A stretch of DNA of 64,000 nucleotides from Spirometra erinaceieuropaei. Its lineage: Eukaryota > Platyhelminthes > Cestoda > Diphyllobothriidea > Diphyllobothriidae. Each line of letters starts with the position of its first letter. Position 1 is the first letter of the stretch. The notes under the pieces are model-generated. The model had not been told where the DNA came from, made no database searches, and saw only the letters and a list, made by a program, of their open reading frames with translations. The stretch lies in NCBI GenBank assembly GCA_902702965.1, contig CACRXP010000387.1, positions 226,370-290,369 on the forward strand. Reading direction: 5' to 3'. Made by a program: the position numbers and the translations under genes. Shown here one piece after another: positions 1 through 10,449 of this stretch.

Positions 1-213
1 GCATGACTAGTTCGGGCTCCTTGTCTTGGAGAATGCGCTCGAAGAGTATACAAAGAATCAGAATGCCCTAAAGGTCGAATTGCTGCACAGAGCTGTTACT
101 CACCTCCGGGTCGTCGGAGATTATGTGTAGGCGATGGAAGTAATTCATATACATTTGTCGAAACACGATGTATAATTGGACTGGATCATCGTAAAGGTAG
201 CACAATGGAGCCA
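1..213 (-). other. TBC1D19: Two exons around a 36-bp intron, at the window edge
   Basis: Exon 213-104 (VAPLCYLYDDPVQLYIVF, then HRLHIISDDPE) joins exon 67-1 (GILILCILFERILQDKEPEL) across a 36-bp intron, 68-103. Sequence and phase match the TBC1D19 family segment VAPLC-FLY through SLCLLFE. The gene continues past position 1; roughly 80-90 C-terminal residues are missing from the window. Confidence 0.92.
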
Positions 214-3200
214 CTGGAGTTAGATGGGGGAGAAAAAAGGGTAGGAAACGATAAGCACTTGTGAGGACCTTTATTCGATGATACCGAAACTCACCTCAAA
301 CAAGTAACTTAGGACTTCCAAGTATTGAAGCGTTGTTTTCCCGGAATAATTTTGAACAAAGCAAAGGCGACGAAACAGGCAGAATTCATTGACGATATTA
401 AATTTCGTGACTTCTTATTCAACTGCACACGGTCATTGCGTTTTTATAAGGTTAACTGTTCAATCAGAGATAGCCCGAGAGGGATGAAACATGATAAGTA
501 AATAAAACATCGAACGTTGGTCTGATATACGGGTGCGCATGGCGAGGGGGACAGAGAGGGAGGGAAGTTATCTAAGCTAGCGGGCAGCTGGATCACGTGA
601 CCAACTTCGCACTGCCGTTCTCTCATCCCCCTTCTCTCCCCCGCATGACTGACTGCACGTACCGCGTGTTGAATTTTATTCATGCCTGGCAGGTTTCCAC
701 CTTAATGTAAACTAGAGTACTTAGATAACTTCTAAATATAACACCCAACTTACGGACACAGTAGAATTGCAAATTGGCAACATGATATAGTTCGCCCTAA
801 CAATGAACAATTACTTTAGTCACTTCCGAGAGGAGCATAAAGACGGGCTTTTGATAACCTTGTCTTAATTTCAACATCACACTGATTACAGTCTATCGTT
901 GCGGTCATGTTATGTGTACTTCGTTAAAAACACAGTACTATTAGAGCTAATTTCTAATAGGCTTAATAGGGCTATGCTCAAGAACTGTTGCTTGAATCAG
1001 TAGGTTGGCCCCGAGGGAACAGAGGTTAGGAAGCATTTCACTCCAGTACTGGATGGTTAGGAAAACTTGTGCTGGTATGTTAACTTGACCGCAATCGCAA
1101 TACCGAAGCATGTCGGCGATACCTTTGTGGGCTGTCAGCTAGCCAAATAGCCATCCTGGGTGGTGGCTGTTGGATAAGTCACATGCCGCGCGTGTCAGAA
1201 TGTCAGAAACGGGTCAAAGATATTGACAAAATGAACAAAACTCCTCAACCGCGTAATAGGCAACGACACAGAGCGCTGGGTTTAATCAAAGGACGCCCCA
1301 ACCGTGAAGTACCTTCAGCTATGACGTTAAGCACTAGTCAGTAGAACTCATGCACCACATCCATTACCAATGATTTCATTTGCGAGATCTTGCCTGATAC
1401 TCGTCTTCTATTTCACACATTGCGAGCCTTCTCAGCGAACCGCCTTAGGGATTCTGTCAAAATCATGCAATGGGTGATGGTCATAGCTCAAACGGCAGTG
1501 TCTCAACGGCCAACTATGATAACGAAGAATTCCGGAAGACTACAGTAAGATCAGGTTTGAATAGAGTGCCATTAAAGGTTTCGTGGACTTACCGTACATG
1601 GAAAATCCATGAAAAGGGATTACGCCGGACGGGGGGTAAATGACACTATCGATGTTCTTTCTCCGCGAAGCCTTGAATGCTGTTCCAGGATAGGACGCAA
1701 AGACTTCCATAACTTTTGGATCCCGCAGGAACGGCAAAAGCACCTCAGGTGAAAAAAGTAGACGGGAGTTTTTTGCAATGGACCATTTGATGAACAAACG
1801 TTCGAGATGAAGCAGGACAGCGAAATGAACGTGACTGACTTAGGGCGGATCAGAAGACTAACCACTTAATGTCGACTGTCAGAACCACCCACTGGTAGAC
1901 AAATTAGAGGGTTAACCCCTAGAAATCACTAATAGAGTGGTTGTGCGATAAAGAGACGCGCTGGGCATCCGTCTTTACGCATGACAATTAGTTTCATATT
2001 TTGCGACTACAGAGAAAAATGCGTACAAATTCTAACAGTTACGATTTTTCAGCTCACCCACGACGATAGCTTTATTGCGCATTGTGTGTCTGTTCACCTT
2101 AAGTATCTTCTTAGGCAAACTGACAAAAACATGCCTTATACAACTTAATGGACAGAAACAAAGGATCAAGTGTAGCATAACTGCCTACGAAAACATTAAG
2201 GCCAAGGACAGAAATCTCAAGACATATGTGGAAATAGTGATTTTTGGGTGGGGGGAGGGATTGAAATTTCCAAAAAAGCCTCTTTAGGCAGGAAATACTT
2301 AAAAGTATACTTGTACAATTATTGTCTACACAGACAAAAATCATAATATTAAAACTTTGCAAAATAAAGTGCATTACTTAAGCAACAAAACCAAAGTTAC
2401 CACCAGATGGTAAGCAAATGCCTAATCAGTAATATTCGAAAACACTGACTTCACAACCACTGCATCCAGGGGAATGGGTAAGTAGACTCGACATAACGTG
2501 GCAAAATTTTATTCGAGACAATACCGAAATGGCTGTTTCGATAGGCGAAAAGCAGAAATTTTCACAACGTACGACAGAGTCTGTATTCTTGAGTGGGGTA
2601 CTTTCAACATCAATTGAAGAGAAAACAAATGCTCAAGAAGACGCGACTGAAAATAAACATCATTTTCAAACTCTGGCAGCGGTTCCTCAGCGAAAAGTGT
2701 ACAACGAAACTAACTTTGCGCCCACCCGTAGGCATTGTCTCCTAAACTACCCCACAGACAGCGATGAAAATTGCATAAAAAGTTCTCATGTGGCAATTCA
2801 AACAACCGTATGAAAATGGGTAGCACTGGTGTCAGGGCAACGTACAGTCTGGATAGTTATACTACACTCGTAGTGAAACAGAAGCTTGAACGCACATTTG
2901 TGGGTTTCCTCTGCTGCCTTAATGTTAAGCGCACACACGTTCAAAGAAGGGATACCAGTGAAGCACTGTTTTTCTACTGGGTGGCCGACAGATCTGTTAT
3001 TATGAACGTAACAGTAATTCCTTCCTTCTAAAAAAGAGGGTGTTAATATTGGTTTCAAAACCCAACTTATTAAAAGCCACGAGTCCGTCATGACCATAAA
3101 CTCCTCTGAGAAACAAATAGACTGCCTGAAACCTCGGTGTCGTTGCACTGTCGCGTGTAAATGAAGGAACACCCAGACAAGGAAATGGGATATCAAGATG

Positions 3201-6200
3201 TTAGGTCCAATTATAAAGGATAGACAACGAAACCACTGCAATTATAGACAGAATAACGGGCAAGAAACGTGCCAGAGTAAGACGTAAAATCCGGAAAACT
3301 ACTTGGCGAGAATATGTTTGCTTTCGATAAATTCTCGTCAGACGAGTACATTTATATGGGAACTAGGTCAAGTCAAACATGTAAATGATCGGAGAAATCG
3401 ATTAAAGTCCGTATTAGAACACAGGCGGGGTGTTTTAATGTGGGGAAAAGGGGGGTAACGAGAACCTTCCCAGCAGGAAGAGTTCGAATATTATTCTAGA
3501 CTGACCCCACTTTACGCGGAGAAGGTAAGGAGAGGTTGCTATCTAGGACCACCGCAATGTCCATCTACTCCCTCACTTGCTCCTTTGGAGCAGGTTATGA
3601 TAGTCGCACGATTCGGCGTCTATCCAGAAGAATATGAGAACATCTCCCAGCATGGCCGGGAAAAGGCAAAACGACAAGCATAAACAGCACCTTATCGCAC
3701 ATATGTTTGATCTCGGGCATCGTGTGAACCCCAGCGGAGCTTTTCGTGTGATTTATAAGGGTCAGTGTCTGTTAGCAGCAGCGGAGGCAGCCACAATCAC
3801 GTCAAGAAGGCCGGTCTTGTGAGCTTAGAGGGATCCCGGTCAGGCTTCACGCTTACCGTGGTCAAAGGTCAACTCCCCGCGCCCTTCCGCTCCCACCGCA
3901 CTCCCGGCATTGGCGCTTTTTACCCCCCCCCCCCTATTCCCATACCCAACTCGTGTTTAAAAATAAACTTTCGTCGATCTCTCCAATCACTGGCATGTTT
4001 TACCTGACCACGTTCCCATACGAATGTATTGGCCTGACAAGAATTTACCAGAAGCAAACAAGTCCTAGCCAACTAGTCTTCCGAATACTTCCATGGGAAT
4101 TTTTGCGACTCCAAAACCTAAAATGACATGCTTCAAATAAGTGCTGCTCAACTCAGTAAACTATTTCGACGATGAATATTTTTGCAAATGCAAAGAGACA
4201 AAATTTTGGATTCTTACCTTGTAAATGTAGTCGCAAAACACGAAGTACATCTCGTCATTTCCGACTATTAACTGCATCTCCTGCAGCAGCATTGGTTAAC
4301 GCACGATGTTTTACCTTGTGCACCAACTGGTCTACGACCAAATCCGTTTCTGCCACATTTTGTTTCAGTTGGGAATAGTACGCTCTGTCCTATAATTAGA
4401 AAACATTACCGTGGGCGGGTCGGCAATATGTTCCAACCAAGTTTTTAGTTTTACTGATAACATGTGAGACGGTATTTAAGTTTACCGCTTGTTAACAATC
4501 ATCTCTGTTCGAGACCGACCTGGACGATGCTGGATGGTAAGACTCAAAGAGAGCCTATAATGCGCCCAGAAAATTATTTGGGTGAAATCTCCCTAGTCCT
4601 TCAGTTCGAAACCGAAAATACTTACGGCATATGGTGGAAGTGTAGAAAACCATTTACTTCAATTAATTCATTCACTGAGCCAATGGAACATGACAGGTGG
4701 AGAAACAGTTAATGATGTTTCAGATTTTGGGCTTTCGAAGTTACCAACTGGCAGGAGTGCTTGAATCCTGAAATAAAGAATTGAACGGCGGCGGTTTGAC
4801 CCTCACACAAGTTTATGGAAATCTTTATGCCTGAAAGTAGCTGGTTGTAACAGCCCCTCTCCCGAACGGAATATACCGTTATAGCACTAGACTAAAACTG
4901 GCGTCTCATGGTGAAGCCTAACTGGGTCGCGAGAAATTTTAACCAGTGCCGTATGACAAATGCGTGTGGCACTTTTCGCCGGAGGCTCACGCGCCGTTAT
5001 CCACTGAAGCCAATTTGTTCACGAGTCACCCGAAAAGTCCAGATTGGCCGCTAAAGTAGGAGAGGCAGAAAATATGGTGAAATCAACTTACCACGGATAC
5101 AGGGACTTATTTCCTAACCTTAAACAAGCAACGTGCCTCCAAACTATCGAAAAGAGCTAAGATTCATGACTTGAGAGTCTGCAGATTGATGAGAAAACTG
5201 GAACCCTATTTGTGACTCGCGGTCAGTTGACAAGAACTTTCTGATTGTAACGTTTTCCTAAGCATGGGAACCGACACGTCCTCTAAAGCAAGCTTGGCAC
5301 GTTTGCAGCGAAGACCAAGGCCACGCGTGGTACGCGCAGATGGGTCGTTTAGCTTTCAAACTCTACACCAACGACACCCTACGGTCGTCTTGGTTCCGTC
5401 TTACCATATGAATGAACTAGGTATTAGCAGAAAGAAGTGGATAAACGTAGAGTAGGTTTGTATTATGGTAAACAGATGCATGCTCAAGACACGGCTGAAC
5501 TGTCGGAACAATAAGGGGTCTCGCCACTTACGACGGTAATTGGAGTAAAACGGCGTGAAAATGCTTTTGAAATTACCATGCTCTACACTGGTAAGAAAAT
5601 CGAGTAAAACACAGACTATCCAGGTGAATCCATCCATAATTTCGATTTTATACATGTGCCAAGTAGACAAAAGACCTTTAGACGTGCTAGTTAGGCCGTA
5701 AATTCTAAGAACCCGATAATATTTATTTATGATTAGACACGGGGAGCTATAACATTACAAATAGGGTGATGCGTGTTTGCAGATGGGACCGAGCCGTCGA
5801 ACTTCCGATAAGTGTTCTGACATACCGGATAACCCTTTGATAACACCCGTTTTAGGTATGGTAACTTATAACTCTCCATAGCCCAAATGAATTATAATAA
5901 GTGTCAATGTCATGACCAGCAAAATGTTAAAAAGAACTACCGGTTCGAACTACGGGACGAAAGAGTCCCGTAACACGATCGATGATCGCCCCTCAACCAA
6001 TACAAATACACATATATTTCGGAAAAAATAAGTTCTTTGGGAAAGATAAACAAATTTGGTTGTAAATTTTCAGCTTTTGTTCCCCAAGTTGTTCTCAGAC
6101 GTGAAGTAAGTGTGCAAAACAGTTGACATTTAAACATGCCTAAAAACTATTTTGCTCCGTCACTCCTGCTGGCGTAATCTTCCGATTGGCCAATGCCTTT

Positions 6201-7990
6201 TCCACTTTTCCTTGAGGTTATTGTACACAGCATCCAATTCTATGTGTCGATTGATGCATGAGTTATCAGAATGAATGGCCTCTAAAATGTCGCGGCCTTT
6301 CTTAGATGAGTAGACACCTACAATGCGATTCTTGTCCCAGACGAATTTGTGTCGAGTTTCCAGTGTATACATGGCAAGTTAGGACGATTGGTCTCGCCTT
6401 TTTAAGGTCGGTTGATGTTGGTGTATAAGGGTAGACGGCGGCTTCCAAGCTGTATGACCTGTACGATATGTCAGCTCGAATTAGTCTCAGTCAGAGACTG
6501 AAACCTCCAACTGTTATACAAAAAAATCGCATCTGGACAAAATATACTAGGGACTCGTGTCGCTCCGGATACTGTGTGTATGCACCTACGCATAATCACT
6601 TCAGGTACCATACTTGCCTCTGATGTAACCCCAGTCGCTTACGGGTAAGGATATTTTAAGAGGACAGTCGCGCATGATAACTCCCTAGACATGACAATGA
6701 ATGTCAAAATTATCACAGTGATTACTTTTTTTAACTAAGTGAATTTGCCTGCCCATACCTGAATATTAGAGATCGCGAGGAACCACATTCACAGATTACT
6801 TGTCTATCTCACAATACAGGACTGTTTGCAATCTTAGTCAGTGAAACTTACGCTCCTGGTGACATTTATGTTGAGGCAGAGGGCCCAGATTTTTGACCGA
6901 AATCCCAGTGGGCAACCGTTTTGTAGAAATACGCGCGCATGCTGGCTGGAGCGATGTTGCAAGACTAAAAAAAATAGCTAGAATATTTGAAAAACCTTTT
7001 AATGAATGTAGTTCGCGCAAGGCATTGCAAAAGCTGCTGACTGAAGATTGATCATCAACGCCGTTTTGCATACAGGTCAAATTCAACGAAGCATATTTTT
7101 TACGCTAAAATCTACGATAATTACCAGTTATCAGTTACCAGTGCGTCTAAGTCCTTTGTCGGTAAGGGCAAATTTGATAAAGAGCTAAAAAAATATTAAA
7201 ACATTGCGTAAGGAAACCTCTTAAGCAAAGGATCGTCGTGCCCATATTTGCTTGGATGCTGTAAGGCCTGAAGTGCATTGAGGAAGTCCTTTGGGCCAAA
7301 AATAGGTTTTACGGGGCGGGCAGCTTATCGTTAAATAATAAGGTTTTCTTTACCTTTAAAAAGGGTAGAAAGTTCATTCCATGACTCCGTTATTACTTCT
7401 ACCATTTTGGCTGGCCTCTAAGAATTCAAAAATAAACAAAAGCGAAACCGTAGGATCAAGCGACAGTTTTAATTCCTGACACATGGAATGTAAACTGTGT
7501 ATAGTCTTTTCTAGCCATTTTTTCTAAGCCAATTCACAGAATATTCTTTTTTACTTGGGCTTCAATTAAAAATGTATTAAATTCATGGGAAAAATGACGA
7601 CGCGAAAGATGCATCCTTTGATTTTCGATGTAAACAAAATTTTGAAGCTCTCTAAATTCAGCTTGTACTTTGCTTGTAGTTAAAAAAAATACCTGTTCCC
7701 TTGAGATGCTGAATCAAATTGTTCTGACTGAGTTCTTCACCTTCGACATGTTCTCTTACAAATTTCTTGAATAATAATAAATAATCTAAATGATTACTAA
7801 GGCATTTTTTAAAATTGGCATGCTGACTTCTTCGAAAAGAACGTTATCAGTAAATGAGGCCAGCATAACTAGGGGAGGAAGCTCTGATAAACTATATTTA
7901 ACTCCTTCGACCGCGTAAAGTCATTATAGCGTGTTTTGTTGTGCGCGTATTCGTGGATTGATTTGCCGGGGCACTACAATGAAGATCCAT
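1..7990 (-). CDS. TBC1D19: TBC1D19-like TBC-domain protein, 5' part, 15 exons, 3' end outside window
   Basis: Orthologue of TBC1D19, a little-studied protein of the TBC (Rab-GAP) fold. Exons on the minus strand in transcript order: 7990-7903, 7868-7798, 7765-7693, 7667-7555, 7523-7449, 7417-7354, 7323-7218, 7184-7139, 7104-6996, 6964-6852, 4389-4315, 4280-4218, 1743-1593, 213-104, 67-1. All junctions are GT-AG and every phase closes, giving about 441 residues against roughly 526 in the human protein. Matches to my memory of the human protein run along its length: LQN-VY, SMC-EL, WNEL, FGPKDFL, GVDD, NGCP--FR--IWAL, YFVF-DY, and YPPSGVIPFHGFSMYVAPL. The start is ATG at 7990, with an in-frame stop upstream; ATG at 7924 is an alternative. 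The usual arginine and glutamine fingers of active TBC domains appear absent, so GAP activity is doubtful. Confidence 0.9.
214..1592 (-). other. Large intron of the TBC1D19-like gene (1.38 kb)
   Basis: Lies between exons 1743-1593 and 213-104 in phase 1. I see no recognisable gene or repeat in it; the open frames are short and lack family features. Confidence 0.75.
1593..1743 (-). other. TBC1D19: Exon encoding the core GVIPFHGFSMY segment
   Basis: Exon of 50 codons plus one base, from an acceptor at 1744-1745 (tttttcacctgag) to a donor at 1591-1592 (GTAAGT). It encodes VLLPFLRDP followed by the highly conserved YPPSGVIPFHGFSMY, the signature that identified the gene. In active TBC proteins the equivalent loop carries the YxQ glutamine finger; here the residue is histidine, as in TBC1D19 of other animals from memory. 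Confidence 0.92.
1744..4217 (-). other. Large intron of the TBC1D19-like gene (2.47 kb)
   Basis: Phase-0 intron. It contains the GIY-YIG retroelement relic near 3.57-3.83 kb on the opposite strand and a C-rich tract near 3.93 kb. The 94-residue (plus) and 147-residue (minus) open frames between 2.5 and 3.25 kb match nothing I know and are treated as chance. Confidence 0.75.
3565..3830 (+). pseudogene. GIY-YIG endonuclease-domain relic of a retroelement
   Basis: Translation shows a finger-like start ending SFGAGYDSRTIRRLSRRI, then EHLPAWPG. After a one-base frameshift near 3660 it continues HLIAHMFDLGHRVNPSGAFRV and LLAAAEA. This resembles the GIY-YIG-type domain (YxGRTxRxLxxRxxEHxPxW then GHxVD--F-VIY) found in helminth retroelement proteins. 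It carries a TGA stop before EHLPAW and the frameshift, so it is dead. It sits antisense inside an intron of the TBC1D19-like gene. Confidence 0.6.
4218..4389 (-). other. TBC1D19: Two exons around a 34-bp intron
   Basis: Exon 4389-4315 (25 codons) and exon 4280-4218 (21 codons) are separated by a 34-bp GT-AG intron, 4281-4314. The first follows an acceptor ending ctaattatag. Together they encode the segment with YYSQLKQNV, LVVDQLVHK and the conserved NDEMYFVFCDY stretch of the TBC1D19 family. The position of the canonical TBC arginine finger (IxxDxxR) is occupied here by the VHKEMQL region, with no arginine. Both ends are in phase 0. Confidence 0.9.
5290..5390 (-). repeat. R1-like repeat fragment
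   Basis: The stretch with ggccacgcgtggtacgcgca and the following gggtcgtttagct resembles 21035-21090 (gcccaggccgtgtgtggcac, then gggctgcttagct). It is a short, diverged fragment. Confidence 0.35.
5990..6390 (-). mobile_element. Penelope-like element, lineage A, 3' fragment
   Basis: The minus-strand frame 6372-6160 encodes the C-terminal end of a Penelope-type GIY-YIG endonuclease: TLETRHKFVWDKNRIVGV, KKGRDILEAIHSDN and INRHIELDAVYNNLKEKW. Downstream (6010-6125) comes the same 3' non-coding region as at 28.61-28.74 kb, including the decayed form of the ctgacgatgacctggggaa motif. The reverse transcriptase part is missing, so this is a 5'-truncated copy. Confidence 0.8.
6852..7990 (-). other. 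TBC1D19: 5' exon cluster with nine micro-introns
   Basis: Ten exons of the TBC1D19-like gene lie within 1.14 kb. The introns between them are 7869-7902 (34 bp), 7766-7797 (32), 7668-7692 (25), 7524-7554 (31), 7418-7448 (31), 7324-7353 (30), 7185-7217 (33), 7105-7138 (34) and 6965-6995 (31). Each begins GT and ends AG and most are pyrimidine-rich before the AG. Translation across each junction gives a protein colinear with TBC1D19. The 25-bp intron is the least certain, because a different AG would lengthen or shorten it but break the phase. Reading straight through any of them hits stops or shifts frame. Confidence 0.88.
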
Positions 7991-10440
7991 GTTGATGAAG
8001 ATTTGCAAAGAATATTCAATTATCTCAATAATTCAGTCCGGTTTCCTTTCCAATCGGTCTATAAACTTCGGGTCTGAGCGTTTTCATACGTAAATCGGTG
8101 CCCTAACTTTTGTCCCATAGCGTCATAACGTGCGATTGGCGGAAACGAAACCAAAACCTTTGGAAGGACGGACGTGGTAAGGAGGGAGAAGTCGTCAAAT
8201 AAACCTTAGAACAGCACATTGCGAGAATATGTTGGTTTGTAGGGTAGGCCGTTTTAGGTTAGCGGCAGAAGTGGGAATTCGAAAATCAGCGTAACACGTC
8301 TGATGGGAAGCATTGGAAAAACACTTAAAATAAGCAAGATGAAGAGGCAAAAGTTAAACATGAAAACACGTGTGCATGCAACACACGTCCCGGAAACCAA
8401 GCGCAATGCACCTCCTACGATTCATTTAATAATATTAATAACACAAATCACGTTGAATACACTGGATTAGATGTACAGCAAAGTTTATAGAGGTCATGGG
8501 AAAATCCCTTTTGATTACGGTGTAAAGTTACTTTATTACCTATTGAGAAAAAAATGATCAGCGCAACAGACTATGCTATCCAACAGGCTTTCAGGCTCAT
8601 TGGGCTTATTAGCTCCAAACCTGGGCAGCAAATATAGCACCGGCGCAACCTTACGCTGCTCAGTATTCCCAATCACGTATCCGCTCTCGTGTCCTTCTGT
8701 TTGTTTTCACAAAGTTGTTCTTCTGGATTCAGAGTCGCACAAGTTAAACGACTACGTGTATCTAATCGCAACGATCAGTCACAGTTATGCTTTCCTGTTT
8801 GGTAGAAGTCGATTCCATCTTGCCGAGAGAGGAGATGACGAGAAAATAATGCTGAAAGTGGCATTTTTTATTTTCCTTGGATCTGACGCCGATGAAGAGA
8901 AAGTTGAAAAGTTGGACATTGTCGGCAATCCACACAGCCGATTTCACCATGTTGAACAGGTTGTGTTCAACTCCCTCTAGTGCCTTGCCATCTCATAACC
9001 CAGTTCACTCCATTCGAAACTCAGCGAATGTCTAGCTTAGGGAATTCATTTTTGCAATATGCTTTTGTGGCTATGCCCTTACGCACCCCACAAGTAACCC
9101 CAGGTAAACCTGAGCAAATACTTTAGTCAAAGGCGGGTCAGAGCACAGATTCTGGCACTGAAGAATCAAATGAGCCCGATTTCTGCCAAAAACGTTCCGT
9201 TTGAGATCGTTCGTCACACACTCAAGCATCGCCACGCCAAGCACCACGCATTTCCATGCACCTCAGTCCTTGTCGCGAAAATGCTAAACTGAAAATGCCA
9301 ATATGCCAGTCTAGGAATGGCGTCCCCACTCCAACCACAGCAGTGATCCCCTCGCCCTCTGGCGCATTCACTTCACAGCCGCATTACCAGTGCCGTCCTA
9401 AAACAAACGTTCCTAGTCTGTCGATAACTGGCGCGGTCCTTAGTGTAACCTCGAATTAAATACGTTACATTATCCTATCCATTGGATTCCTAAGCAAAAT
9501 CAGTAAGCTTGCGGTAGTGCTCAATTTCCCTATCAGTCACATTCTCCCCCAATGATCTACACCCATTTAAACATACTGGGCGTATACAAAGCCACACAAT
9601 TTTTTAGAACTGAAAGGCAGCATCCGACCCCTATTTTCCATGGACAATCGACCACTGGATAACATAGATTCGCTCCGTTGTTGTGTGGGCCCCCAAGCAA
9701 GGAAGCGTCGTCGACTCGCGAACGGTATTGGAGGGAGTTGTGGATTGTTTAATCTTATAAGTGTCGGCTACTTCGAGGATCCTGTCAAAAAGTTCTTTAA
9801 CCTCGAAATGCGCAGAGTCTGGAGATACAGGCATTCGGGACATCATATGACGCAGGCTAGTAAACGGAAAAATGTAATGCATTATCAACTACAAAATGAT
9901 AGGCAACTATTAGAATAGAATAGAATAGGTTACTTATAGCACCTCTTGGAGTGAGATAGAAAAGTGACCAGAACAACTTATCGTAGGTTGGCAGGAGGCT
10001 GGTCGTCCACACGTGACCTCAGAGACACGGAAAAGACGGAAAACACCACTCCGACGTGGGTGCCTTTTAAAACAACGAAGGTCGAGCGTCCAGTCAGGCC
10101 TCTAGCTGTTAAACCACACCTAACAATTCTGCTTAAACTCCCACCCCATCTCCTCCTGAGGAAATGACGGTATGCAATCCCGTTGGCGACCCAGGCCAAC
10201 TCGGGTTGTTTTCCGTTAAACAAAGTCGTGTCACACAGTGGATTTCGGCGGTCTCCTGGGATATTTAAACAACCATTTTAAGGATAGCACTAATTAACCC
10301 TCAAAGGGAATCGACTGGAAAGGGGTTCTAAATTACCGCTGGTTTCATAGCATCGGAAATTATATCTTGGCTTATGAATGTTAAACTCGCGATAGTGACA
10401 GCCAAACGAAAAAGAAAACCGCCCAGCCCGCCTGCCCAAT
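7991..10440. other. Upstream region, no recognised gene
   Basis: This is the 5' flank of the TBC1D19-like gene and must hold its promoter, but I see no clear TATA or other element. An open frame of 135 codons (8573-8980, plus) and two overlapping frames near 9.63-9.92 kb have no family I recognise and no splice context I trust. I see no convincing repeat. Confidence 0.5.
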
Positions 10441-10449
10441 CACAAAAGC

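Larger units (their letters stand above)
4390..6851 (-). other. Large intron of the TBC1D19-like gene (2.46 kb)
   Basis: Phase-0 intron between exons 6964-6852 and 4389-4315. It contains an R1-like fragment near 5.29-5.39 kb and a Penelope-type 3' fragment at 5.99-6.39 kb in the same orientation as the gene. The rest shows nothing recognisable. Confidence 0.75.

Noticed and set aside
2529..3241. 94-codon plus-strand and 147-codon minus-strand open frames
   Set aside because: They overlap each other inside an intron of the TBC1D19-like gene, show no domain, and would not keep the intron phase if used as exons.
7868..7924. ATG at 7866-7864 as the gene start
   Set aside because: The exon opens with two extra bases after a good acceptor (ctcccctag), and an upstream exon with a matching phase and an ATG exists at 7903-7990.
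8573..8980. 135-codon frame upstream of the TBC1D19-like gene as a divergent gene
   Set aside because: No recognisable domain or conserved motif, and no splice context that links it to other coding segments.
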